The notes under the pieces: generated by a model
What the model was told of the DNA's origin: nothing
The model's database searches: none
Seen by the model: only the letters and a program-made list of their open reading frames with translations
Translations under genes and position numbers: made by a program
Part shown: positions 28,078-39,702 of the stretch, piece by piece
Layout of the letters: the number at the start of each line of letters is the position of its first letter
How positions within the stretch are numbered: position 1 is the first letter of the stretch
Source of the DNA: Nocardioides sp. Root140
Lineage (GTDB): Bacteria > Actinomycetota > Actinomycetes > Propionibacteriales > Nocardioidaceae
Length of the DNA: 64,000 nt
Reading direction: 5' to 3'
Assembly (NCBI RefSeq): GCF_001426745.1
Contig: NZ_LMFI01000001.1
Coordinates: forward strand, 658,000-721,999

Positions 28078-28684
28078 GGGGTCTTTCGCCGCTGTGGCAC
28101 TCTCCGCGGCGTTGGTGCTGAGCGGGTGCGCCAGCGGCGAGCAACCCGTCGGCGAGGAGGGCTTCCACGGCACCGCGCTGAAGGACAGGTACGCCGCACC
28201 GGTCGCCGCCCTGACCGACACCGACGGGGCCGACTTCTCGCTCGCGGAGCAGACCGAGAAGCCCGTGACCCTGGTCTTCTTCGGCTACACCAATTGCCCC
28301 GACATCTGCCAGATGGTGATGTCGAACGTCGCCTCCTCGCTGACCCGGCTCGACGACGACCAGCGTGACGACGTGCAGGTGGTGTTCGTGACCACCGACC
28401 CGGCGCGCGACGACGAGAAAGCGCTGCGCACCTACCTCGACCGCTTCAGCGACGACTTCGTCGGCCTGACCGGCGAGCTGTCGACCATCGCGGAGCTTGC
28501 CAAGTCGTTCGGCGTGTTCATGCAGCGTGAGAAGAAGCTGCCCTCCGGCGGGTACGACGTCACCCACGACACGCACGTGTTCTCGATCGACTCCCACGAC
28601 GAGGTCCCGGTGATCTGGAACCAGGACACCTCAGCCACGGACCTCGCCGACGACCTCACGAAACTGCTGAAGGCGGATTCATGA
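28070..28684 (+). CDS. SCO1/SenC family copper/redox lipoprotein
   Basis: 204 aa. A lipoprotein signal peptide ends in the lipobox LVLSGC (Cys20). The thioredoxin-like SCO domain has the copper/redox motif CPDIC within FFGYTNCPDICQMV and the distal ligand His in THDTHVFSID. SCO proteins deliver copper to, or maintain thiols of, the CuA site of cytochrome c oxidase on the outside of the membrane. GTG start overlapping trpA by 8 nt. It ends on an ATGA overlap with lgt, the enzyme that would lipidate it. Confidence 0.92.
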   Translation: MGRGSFAAVALSAALVLSGCASGEQPVGEEGFHGTALKDRYAAPVAALTDTDGADFSLAEQTEKPVTLVFFGYTNCPDICQMVMSNVASSLTRLDDDQRDDVQVVFVTTDPARDDEKALRTYLDRFSDDFVGLTGELSTIAELAKSFGVFMQREKKLPSGGYDVTHDTHVFSIDSHDEVPVIWNQDTSATDLADDLTKLLKADS

Positions 28685-29799
28685 TCCTGCAGACCATCCC
28701 CAGCCCCTCCGAGGGCGTCTGGGAGCTCGGACCGTTCCCGATCCGGGCCTACGCGCTGTGCATCATCGTCGGTGTCATCGCGGCGATCTGGATCGGCGAG
28801 AAGCGGTGGGTGGCCCGCGGCGGCAAGCCCGGCCAGATGTCCGACATCGCGCTCTGGGCGATCCCGTTCGGCCTCGTGGGCGCCCGGCTCTACCACGTGA
28901 TCACCGACTACCACCTCTACTTCGGCGAGGACAAGAACCCGGTCACCGCGCTCTACGTGTGGCGCGGCGGGCTGGGCATCTGGGGCGCCATCGCGCTCGG
29001 TGCGGTCGGCGCGATGATCGGCGCCCGCGTGATGGGCATCAAGATCCTCCCCGTGATGGACGCCCTGGCACCCGGCGTCATCGTCGCGCAAGCCTTCGGC
29101 AGGTGGGGCAACTGGTTCAACCAGGAGCTCTACGGCCGACCCACCGACCTGCCGTGGGGCCTGGAGATCGACCGTGACCACCGGCTCGCCGGGCACCTCG
29201 AGGACGCGACGTACCACCCGACGTTCCTCTACGAGTGCATCTGGAACCTCGGCATCTTCGGTCTGCTGATCTGGGCCGACGCGAAGTTCAAGCTCGGCTT
29301 CGGCCGCGTGATGGCGCTCTACGTCGCCGGCTACACGCTGGGCCGTGGATGGATCGAGACAATGCGCATCGACGACGTGCAGATGGACGACGTCTTCGGG
29401 CTCCGCCTGAACGTCTGGACCTCGATCGTCCTGTTCGTGGCCGCCGTGGCGTACTTCATCTGGTCGAGCAGGCGTCACCCGGGTCGCGAGGAGAGCGTCT
29501 TCCGTGACCCGCAGGACGACGACGCGGCCGCGACGGGCGAAGCAGCCGCGACGGGCGACGCAGCCGCGACGGGCGACGCAGCCGCGACGGGCGACGCAGC
29601 CGCGGTGTCCGACTCGGCTGTGCTCGACAAGCAGGACGCGGACGGCGAGGTGGCCGTGGACGGTGCCGACCCGGATCCCGGAGCAGACGAGCCCGCCGGC
29701 ACCGAGTCGGCGGAGGAGGAGCCGGCGGATGACGCCGCCGAGACCGACGAGGCCGAGGACGCCGACGGGACCAGGGCCGGCTCCGACACCGACAGGTGA
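28681..29799 (+). CDS. lgt: prolipoprotein diacylglyceryl transferase with acidic repeat tail
   Basis: 372 aa. Residues 1-275 are a seven-helix Lgt with the signature GRWGNWFNQELYGRPTDLPWG, the catalytic-region HPTFLYE and the N-terminal RAYAL segment. The enzyme attaches diacylglycerol to the lipobox cysteine of prolipoproteins. The last ~95 residues are a hydrophilic Ala/Asp/Glu-rich tail. It contains four exact or near-exact copies of a hexapeptide (AAATGD/E) encoded by 18-bp repeats. Length without the tail is normal. The tail is probably cytoplasmic and disordered. ATGA overlap with the SCO-like lipoprotein gene. Confidence 0.96.
   Translation: MILQTIPSPSEGVWELGPFPIRAYALCIIVGVIAAIWIGEKRWVARGGKPGQMSDIALWAIPFGLVGARLYHVITDYHLYFGEDKNPVTALYVWRGGLGIWGAIALGAVGAMIGARVMGIKILPVMDALAPGVIVAQAFGRWGNWFNQELYGRPTDLPWGLEIDRDHRLAGHLEDATYHPTFLYECIWNLGIFGLLIWADAKFKLGFGRVMALYVAGYTLGRGWIETMRIDDVQMDDVFGLRLNVWTSIVLFVAAVAYFIWSSRRHPGREESVFRDPQDDDAAATGEAAATGDAAATGDAAATGDAAAVSDSAVLDKQDADGEVAVDGADPDPGADEPAGTESAEEEPADDAAETDEAEDADGTRAGSDTDR
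29524..29604 (+). repeat. 18-bp tandem repeat inside lgt
   Basis: Four copies of an 18-bp unit (GCAGCCGCGACGGGCGAC; the first copy differs at two positions) occupy 29524-29595, with a half unit after. The period is a multiple of three, so copy-number change keeps the frame. It encodes AAATGD repeats in the Lgt C-terminal tail. Confidence 0.9.
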
Positions 29800-29834
29800 G
29801 CCTGTCCTTCGGTGCATTCGGGCATCGCACTCAC

Positions 29835-29840
29835 TAGGTT
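29835..29840 (+). promoter_or_regulatory. putative leaderless -10 element (TAGGTT) for the VIT1/CCC1-like gene
   Basis: TAGGTT ends 7 nt before the ATG at 29848, with no ribosome binding site between them. Confidence 0.55.
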
Positions 29841-29847
29841 CAGTTCC

Positions 29848-30570
29848 ATGAGCACGACCCACGAGACCCCTGAGATCGAGCACGACCACGGTGACGTCAA
29901 CGGCGGCTGGCTGCGTCCGGCCGTCTTCGGTGCCATGGACGGCCTGGTCTCCAACGCCGCGCTGATCGCCGGCGTCGCCGGTGGAACACGGGGAGCCCCG
30001 GACACCTCGGCCGTCGTACTCGCCGGTCTGGCGGGCCTCGCCGCAGGCGCCTTCTCGATGGCGGCGGGGGAGTACGCCTCGGTCGCCAGCCAGGCCGAGG
30101 CGGCCGAGTTCGAGGTGGAGAAGGAACGCAAGGAGATCATCGCCAACCCGGAGGGCGAGACCGCCGAGCTGGCCGAGATGCTCACCGACCGGGGCCTTGA
30201 CGCAGACCTCGCCGCCGAGGTCGCCGCCCAGGTGCACCGCGACCTCGACAGCGCGGTCGCCGTGCACTCCATGCAGGAGTTCGGGATCGACCCCGACGAG
30301 CTGGCCAGGCCGGGTGTCGCCGCGGTCTCGTCGTTCGTGTCGTTCTCGCTCGGGGCGTTCGTCCCCGTCCTGCCCTACCTGCTCGGCGTCGAGATCCTGT
30401 GGCCGTCGATGGTGCTCACCCTGCTCGCCCTGTTCGGGTGTGGAGCCGTGGTGACCCGGCTGACGAACCGGGCCTGGTGGTACGGCGGCGGACGCCAGGT
30501 GGTGCTCGGTGCCGCGGCGTTCGCGATCACGTATCTGGTCGGCATCGCGGTCGGCCAGGGGGTCGGCTGA
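29848..30570 (+). CDS. VIT1/CCC1 family iron/manganese transporter-like protein
   Basis: 240 aa. A His/Asp/Glu-rich N-terminus (HETPEIEHDHGDVNGG) precedes the first helix. LRPAVFGAMDGLVSNAALIAGVAGG is the family's signature first membrane segment, and AGAFSMAAGEYASVASQAEAAEFEVEKERKEI is the conserved second helix leading into the cytoplasmic metal-binding Glu-rich helices. Three more helices follow. The family moves Fe2+ or Mn2+ out of the cytoplasm. The ATG at 29848 fits a leaderless transcript; a frame-extended start at 29812 is rejected. Confidence 0.9.
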   Translation: MSTTHETPEIEHDHGDVNGGWLRPAVFGAMDGLVSNAALIAGVAGGTRGAPDTSAVVLAGLAGLAAGAFSMAAGEYASVASQAEAAEFEVEKERKEIIANPEGETAELAEMLTDRGLDADLAAEVAAQVHRDLDSAVAVHSMQEFGIDPDELARPGVAAVSSFVSFSLGAFVPVLPYLLGVEILWPSMVLTLLALFGCGAVVTRLTNRAWWYGGGRQVVLGAAAFAITYLVGIAVGQGVG

Positions 30571-30662
30571 GCCCACCCGACGAGGGTTGCCACAGCCTGA
30601 GACGGACGTCACGAACGTGTCCGGCGACGGGTTCTGGCTCGTGGGGCAGCCGATTTGGGTGT

Positions 30663-30668
30663 TAGTCT
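30663..30668 (+). promoter_or_regulatory. putative -10 element (TAGTCT) for gltB-gltD
   Basis: TAGTCT lies ~113 nt before the gltB ATG, in a 211-nt gap (30571-30781) that otherwise shows no gene or clear riboswitch. The resulting leader would be about 105 nt and ends in a GGGAG ribosome binding site. Confidence 0.45.
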
Positions 30669-30781
30669 GGGCGCTCCGCGAGGGCCAGTGTCGTCCCCTG
30701 CCGTAAATCAGTTTTTCTTGCACTGACCAGTTCGCCTTCCCGCTCAGCCGGGTCGGCGCAGATGACGACGGGAGAATGCCC

Positions 30782-35297
<4,516 letters not shown>

Positions 35298-35305
<8 letters not shown>

Positions 35306-35426
35306 CCGCAAGCCTCGGAACGGTTCGTACAGCGGTGCGGTCGTCACGCGCATCATGGAGCAGGCTCTGCCACCTGTGGCTGATCGCATCCCCGGAACTC
35401 ACCAGGAAGGGGCCAATCATGGCTGA
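35298..35426 (+). CDS. 42-codon ORF bridging gltB and gltD (possible duplicated-junction remnant)
   Basis: An ATG at 35298 overlaps the gltB stop in the string ATGGCTGA. The frame runs 42 codons ([16 protein letters not shown]...) and ends at a TGA that overlaps the gltD ATG in the identical string ATGGCTGA, so both junctions have the same 8-nt overlap. The N-terminus MADRK mirrors the gltD start MADPK, and CGCATCATGGAG occurs both at the end of gltB (35279) and within this ORF (35350). It looks like an expanded or partly duplicated gltB/gltD junction. Whether a peptide is made is unknown; it could keep translation coupled to gltD. Confidence 0.4.
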
Positions 35427-36897
35427 CCCCAAGGGCTTTCTGAAGGACGGCCGCGAGGTCGCGACCCGTCGTCCCGTCGACGAGCGGGTCAAGGACTGGA
35501 ACGAGGTCTACCCCGACGGCGTCGGCCGCGCCCTGCTTCCGATCATCACCAAGCAGGCCGGCCGTTGCATGGACTGCGGCATCCCGTTCTGCCACCAGGG
35601 CTGCCCGCTGGGCAACATCATCCCGGAGTGGAACGACCTGGTCTGGCGTGACGACTGGGAAGGCGCGATCGACCGTCTCCACGCGACCAACAACTTCCCG
35701 GAGTTCACCGGTCGGTTGTGCCCGGCGCCGTGTGAGACCGCCTGCGTCCTGGGCATCAACCAGGACCCGGTGACGATCAAGAACGTCGAGGTCTCGATCA
35801 TCGACAAGGCGTGGGAGTCCGGCTTCGTCCGGCCCCAGCCGCCCGAGTGGCTCTCCGGCAAGACCGTGGCCGTGATCGGCTCCGGTCCGGCCGGTCTGGC
35901 CGCCGCCCAGCAGCTGACCCGGGCCGGTCACACCGTCGCGGTCTACGAGCGCGCGGACAAGATCGGTGGGCTGCTGCGCTACGGCATCCCCGAGTTCAAG
36001 ATGGAGAAGAAGCACCTCGACAAGCGGCTCGAGCAGATGCGTCGCGAGGGCACGGTGTTCCGCGCCGGTGTCGACGTGGGTGCGGAGATCACTGCCGACG
36101 AGCTGCGCGGTCGGTACGACGCGGTGGTCATCGCCGTGGGTTCGACCAAGGCCCGTGACCTGCCGGTGCCCGGACGCGAGTTCGGTGGCATCCACCAGGC
36201 CATGGAGTTCCTGCCCCAGTCGAACCGGGCCTCGCTCGGCGAGCCTGCGACATCGGATGGCTCGGACCAGATCCGCGCCGACGGCAAGAACGTCGTGATC
36301 ATCGGCGGTGGCGACACCGGTGCCGACTGCCTCGGCACGTCGATCCGCCACGGTGCTGCCTCGATCACCCAGCTCGAGATCCTGCCGCAGCCGCCCGAGG
36401 CACGGCCGAGCAACCAGCCGTGGCCGACGTACCCCATGACCTTCAAGGTCTCCTCGGCCCACGAGGAGGGCGGCGACCGCGTGTACGCCGTCTCCACCAA
36501 GGAGTTCCTCGGTGACGACGACGGCAACGTCAGGGCCCTGGTCCTGGTCGACGTGGTCTTCGAGGGCGGCAAGCTGACCGAGATCGAGGGGACCGAGCGG
36601 GAGATCCCCGCCGAGCTCGTGCTCTTCGCGATGGGCTTCGTCGGACCCGAGCAGGACGGCCTGATCGACCAGCTCGGTGTCGAGCTCGACGAGCGCGGCA
36701 ACGTGGCCCGGGACAACAAGTACGCCTCCTCGGTCGAGGGTGTCTTCGTGGCCGGTGACGCCGGTCGCGGGCAGTCGCTGATCGTGTGGGCGATCGCCGA
36801 GGGCCGTGCCGCGGCCGCCGGCGTCGATGAGTTCCTCACCGGATCGACGACCCTGCCGGCGCCGATCCCGCCGACGGCCCGTCCGCTCGTCGTCTGA
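35419..36897 (+). CDS. gltD: glutamate synthase small subunit
   Basis: 492 aa. The Cys-rich N-terminal domain carries the 4Fe-4S ligands (CMDCGIPFCHQGCPLGN and CPAPCETAC). A first dinucleotide fold binds FAD (VAVIGSGPAGLAAAQQL) and a second binds NADPH (VVIIGGGDTGADCLGT). It passes electrons from NADPH to the GltB flavin. The ATG at 35419 has GGAAGGGG upstream and gives MADPKGFL; the longer frame start at 35335 overlaps the bridging ORF and is rejected. It is followed by a strong hairpin. Confidence 0.97.
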   Translation: MADPKGFLKDGREVATRRPVDERVKDWNEVYPDGVGRALLPIITKQAGRCMDCGIPFCHQGCPLGNIIPEWNDLVWRDDWEGAIDRLHATNNFPEFTGRLCPAPCETACVLGINQDPVTIKNVEVSIIDKAWESGFVRPQPPEWLSGKTVAVIGSGPAGLAAAQQLTRAGHTVAVYERADKIGGLLRYGIPEFKMEKKHLDKRLEQMRREGTVFRAGVDVGAEITADELRGRYDAVVIAVGSTKARDLPVPGREFGGIHQAMEFLPQSNRASLGEPATSDGSDQIRADGKNVVIIGGGDTGADCLGTSIRHGAASITQLEILPQPPEARPSNQPWPTYPMTFKVSSAHEEGGDRVYAVSTKEFLGDDDGNVRALVLVDVVFEGGKLTEIEGTEREIPAELVLFAMGFVGPEQDGLIDQLGVELDERGNVARDNKYASSVEGVFVAGDAGRGQSLIVWAIAEGRAAAAGVDEFLTGSTTLPAPIPPTARPLVV

Positions 36898-36912
36898 CCC
36901 GTCGCCAGTTCT

Positions 36913-36955
36913 GACCGACCCGTCGTGAGTTCTCGAAACTCACGACGGGTCGGTC
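36913..36955 (+). terminator. terminator hairpin after gltD
   Basis: A 19-bp perfect stem (left arm GACCGACCCGTCGTGAGTT) with loop CTCGA is followed by ATTT. It lies 16 nt after the gltD stop and ends the gltBD unit. A partial copy of the arm motif (GTCGCCAGTTCTGACC) precedes it. Confidence 0.8.
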
Positions 36956-37056
36956 ATTTCCTGGCGTGGTCGGATGCAGCCTTCGACGGCCTCGGGTGTG
37001 CACTGCCTGATCGTCCGGTGTGAACGAGCCGTTGCTCCCACGTTCACGCCGACCGG

Positions 37057-37062
37057 TAGGTT
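37057..37062 (+). promoter_or_regulatory. putative leaderless -10 element (TAGGTT) for pyk
   Basis: TAGGTT is separated from the pyk GTG by 6 nt, with no ribosome binding site. Confidence 0.55.
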
Positions 37063-37068
37063 TGGTTC

Positions 37069-38517
37069 GTGCGTAGAGCAAAGATCGTGTGCACCCTCGG
37101 GCCCGCCACGTCGTCCCCCGAGTCCATCCGCCAACTCGTCGACGCCGGCATGGACGTGGCCCGGCTCAACATGAGCCACGGCACCCACGAGGACCACCGT
37201 CGCAGCTACGAGCTCGTCCGCAAGGCCTCCGACGAGAGCGGGCACGGCGTCGGCATCTTTGCTGATCTCCAGGGCCCCAAGATCCGCCTCGGCCTGATCC
37301 CGAACGGTCCGGTCAAGCTGAAGAAGGGCCAGGCCTGGGCAATCACCACGCGCGAGGTCCCGGGCAACAACGAGATCGCGTCCACGACGTACGCCGGACT
37401 GCCCGGTGACGTGTCGGCCGGCGACCCGATCCTGATCGACGACGGCAAGGTGCGGTTGAAGGTCGTGTCGGTCGAGGGCGACACGGTCAACACCGAGGTG
37501 GTCGTCGGCGGCAAGGTCAGCGACCACAAGGGCATCAACCTGCCCGGCGTCGCGGTGTCGGTGCCGGCACTGTCGACCAAGGACATCGAGGACCTCCGGT
37601 TCGCGCTGTCCCTCAGCGTCGACTTCATCGCGCTGTCGTTCGTCCGCAACGCGAAGGACGTCGAGGACGTTCGCGAGGTGATGCGGGAGGTCGGCGTGCT
37701 CGTGCCGGTGATCGCCAAGATCGAGAAGCCGCAGGCGATCGACAACCTCGACGAGATCGTGAAGGCCTTCGACGGGCTGATGGTGGCGCGTGGCGACCTC
37801 GGCGTCGAGTGCCCGCTCGAGGACGTGCCGTTCCTGCAGAAGCGGGTCATCGACAAGGCCCGTCGCAACGCCAAGCCGGTGATCGTGGCGACCCAGATGC
37901 TGGAGTCGATGATCTCGGCTCCGGCGCCGACCCGGGCGGAGGCGTCCGACGTCGCCAACGCCGTGCTCGACGGCACCGACGCGGTGATGCTCTCCGGTGA
38001 GACGAGCGTGGGGGAGTACCCCATCATCACGGTCCAGACCATGGAGCGGATCCTCGGTTCGGCGGAGGACCATGGCCTCAAGCACATGACCGCGATCGAC
38101 TGGAACCCCAAGACCCGCGGTGGCGTCATCGCGAAGGCCGCCGCCGAGGTGGGGGAGCGGGTCGGGGCGAAGTACCTCGTCGCGTTCACCCAGAGCGGTG
38201 ACTCCGCCCGTCGTCTGGCGCGCTACCGCGGGCACATCCCGATCCTGGCGTTCACCCCCGAGGCCAAGGTGCGCTCCCAACTGTCGATGACATGGGGTGT
38301 GGAGACGTTCAAGACCGCCGCGGTCGAGCACACCGACGAGATGGTGCGCCAGGTCGACGAGGCCTTGCTGTCGATCGGCCGGGTCAAGGAAGGCGACCTC
38401 GTCGTGATCATCGCCGGTTCGCCTCCCGGCATCCCCGGCTCGACGAACGCCTTGCGGATCCACCGCATCGGCGATGCCATCAACGAGGTGGCCCCGGCGT
38501 ACAAGCGCACGCGCTGA
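37069..38517 (+). CDS. pyk: pyruvate kinase
   Basis: 482 aa, complete. It transfers phosphate from PEP to ADP in glycolysis. MRRAKIVCTLGPATSSPESI is the canonical start; ARLNMSHGTHEDH, FADLQGPKIRLG, VIAKIEKPQAIDNLDEI (catalytic Lys and metal Glu) and MVARGDLGVE follow. ATQMLESMI, the C-terminal allosteric domain and the terminal PAYKRTR complete it. The gene shows no disruption, although a decayed copy of its 3' end lies ~110 nt downstream. GTG start with a leaderless-type promoter. Confidence 0.97.
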   Translation: MRRAKIVCTLGPATSSPESIRQLVDAGMDVARLNMSHGTHEDHRRSYELVRKASDESGHGVGIFADLQGPKIRLGLIPNGPVKLKKGQAWAITTREVPGNNEIASTTYAGLPGDVSAGDPILIDDGKVRLKVVSVEGDTVNTEVVVGGKVSDHKGINLPGVAVSVPALSTKDIEDLRFALSLSVDFIALSFVRNAKDVEDVREVMREVGVLVPVIAKIEKPQAIDNLDEIVKAFDGLMVARGDLGVECPLEDVPFLQKRVIDKARRNAKPVIVATQMLESMISAPAPTRAEASDVANAVLDGTDAVMLSGETSVGEYPIITVQTMERILGSAEDHGLKHMTAIDWNPKTRGGVIAKAAAEVGERVGAKYLVAFTQSGDSARRLARYRGHIPILAFTPEAKVRSQLSMTWGVETFKTAAVEHTDEMVRQVDEALLSIGRVKEGDLVVIIAGSPPGIPGSTNALRIHRIGDAINEVAPAYKRTR

Positions 38518-38536
38518 CCACGGTCGGCCCGCGCAC

Positions 38537-38568
38537 GACCCGGATCATGCACGTGCATGATCCGGGTC
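38537..38568 (+). terminator. 32-bp perfect palindrome after pyk
   Basis: The halves GACCCGGATCATGCAC and GTGCATGATCCGGGTC are exact reverse complements with no spacer, 19 nt after the pyk stop. It probably acts as a terminator hairpin. The lack of any loop spacer is unusual, so a protein-binding site is an alternative. Confidence 0.65.
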
Positions 38569-38623
38569 GCTTCTGCGCGAAAATCGGTGTCACAACTCGA
38601 CACCTGCACGATCGTGGTCGCTC

Positions 38624-38692
38624 GTGGAGCACCCCGAGGAGATGATGGGCCAGGTCAACATGATGGCGCCGGCGTACCAGCGCAAGCGCTGA
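38624..38692 (+). pseudogene. decayed, internally deleted copy of the pyk 3' end
   Basis: Translated in frame, these 69 nt give VEHPEEMMGQVNMMAPAYQR and then KR-stop. Pyruvate kinase has VEHTDEMVRQVD and ends NEVAPAYKRTR-stop. Both the DNA and the stop context (CGCTGACCA) match, but about 130 nt of the intervening coding sequence is missing. It is therefore a fragment of a second pyk tail. It ends 5 nt before the stop of the opposing LAGLIDADG gene. Confidence 0.75.
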
Positions 38693-38697
38693 CCAGT

Positions 38698-39477
38698 TCA
38701 ACACTTCAGCCCGATCGCTTCGTCAAGGGCGGCGACTGCGTCACGTCGTGACACCGAGAGATGAAACTTTCCTGACCGCCTCCACGGGATGTCGAGTCGG
38801 TCGAGGGCCGCGCCACACAGGGCGTGGATGTCGTCTGAGCGATTGCTGAACTCCCACCGGGGGTAGTCATAACGCTTCTTCACTCCTGCGACGATCTTCG
38901 AGGCCCAGTTCTTGGACCGACAACCGTCGGAGTGGAACAGGCCGCGCAGGAAGTCGGCCGGGTGGGTGTCCACGATCTCCTGCTGCCACGACTCGAGGGT
39001 GATGGAACGTTCATGCTTGCGGCCGGGTCCGTGCTGCGGGAACAGGCACAGCCAGTGCTTCCACCCCATCGCCGTGATGAGACAGCCTGGTCTTTCCCTG
39101 GTGTGCGGGCGTCCGCCTGGCTTCACTCGCCGCATGAGGTCGAGAAGACGAGCGTTTGCCTGGGTGTATTTCAGGTCGTTGAAAATGGCTAAGGTCCAGA
39201 CGCCGCGGCGGGCGAGGATGAGGTGACCATCGCCCAGGTACCACCCGAGAAGTTCCGCGTAGGCAACTTCATCGAGGACTTCTGATCCGCACCTGGGGCA
39301 CGGAGCGATGGTGTGGCCCTGGCCGCGCGGAAGTCCTCGCCTCTGGTAGAGCCGCCGCCAGCGGCGGATGGTCTTGATCGCAACGCCGTGGAGCAGCGCG
39401 TTCTCGGCGTCGCCCATGCCCGCATCTGAGGCGCGCAAGGCGCTCTCGACGGTCTCGATGGGGCGGACGTGAACCAT
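38698..39477 (-). CDS. stand-alone LAGLIDADG-type protein with N-terminal helix-turn-helix
   Basis: 259 aa. Residues ~15-47 form a helix-turn-helix (GDAENALLHGVAIKTIRRWRR). A CPRC pair follows at 60-63. Two LAGLIDADG-like helices are visible: LLGWYLGDGH at 76-85 and FLRGLFHSDGC at 176-186, about 100 residues apart as in single-chain homing endonucleases. Each has the acidic catalytic residue (Asp83, Asp184). It is not inside an intron or intein. Related stand-alone proteins in actinobacteria are usually annotated simply as HTH proteins. It lies 55 nt downstream of a minus-strand tRNA-Leu and could be co-transcribed with it. It may be an active endonuclease, a domesticated DNA-binding protein or a relic. 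Confidence 0.75.
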   Translation of the reverse strand: MVHVRPIETVESALRASDAGMGDAENALLHGVAIKTIRRWRRLYQRRGLPRGQGHTIAPCPRCGSEVLDEVAYAELLGWYLGDGHLILARRGVWTLAIFNDLKYTQANARLLDLMRRVKPGGRPHTRERPGCLITAMGWKHWLCLFPQHGPGRKHERSITLESWQQEIVDTHPADFLRGLFHSDGCRSKNWASKIVAGVKKRYDYPRWEFSNRSDDIHALCGAALDRLDIPWRRSGKFHLSVSRRDAVAALDEAIGLKC

Positions 39478-39532
39478 ACGTCCAGCATGGAGTTGACCAC
39501 CGACAGCGAGGACGCCGAGTCAACGAATTGTG

Positions 39533-39606
39533 TGCCCCGGGTGGGATTCGAACCCACACTGTATCGGTTTTGAGCCGATCTTCTCTGCCGGTTGGAATAC
39601 CGGGGC
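39533..39606 (-). tRNA. tRNA-Leu (anticodon CAA) with a short, class-I variable region
   Basis: The minus strand folds into a 74-nt cloverleaf. It has a 7-bp acceptor stem (GCCCCGG/CCGGGGC) with discriminator A, a 3-bp D stem (UUC/GAA) with a GG-containing loop, and an anticodon stem AUCGG/CCGAU with loop CUCAAAA. The T arm is GTGGG-TTCGAAT-CCCAC. The anticodon CAA reads UUG (Leu). Bacterial tRNA-Leu normally has a long variable arm, but here only 5 nt (ACAGT) separate the anticodon and T stems. CCA is not encoded. All stems pair perfectly, so it looks intact rather than decayed. Confidence 0.85.
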
Positions 39607-39618
39607 CTAAGCGTGCAC

Positions 39619-39624
39619 AGGTTA
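39619..39624 (-). promoter_or_regulatory. putative -10 element (TAACCT) for the tRNA-Leu
   Basis: TAACCT on the minus strand lies 12 nt before the first base of the tRNA, a typical distance for a tRNA promoter with a short 5' leader. Confidence 0.4.
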
Positions 39625-39702
39625 CCCGACGGAGACGCGGGCGTTCCGGCGGGCCGCCACTCGTGACCAGTCTGATTTCGACGTGGCGCGGCCGAGCGCC
39701 CG

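Noticed and set aside
29524-29604. Possible CRISPR-like repeats
   Set aside because: Repeats are directly adjacent without spacers, in frame inside lgt.
37069-38517. Interruption of pyk by the LAGLIDADG gene
   Set aside because: pyk is full length at 482 aa with an intact C-terminus; only a separate tail fragment lies near the LAGLIDADG gene.
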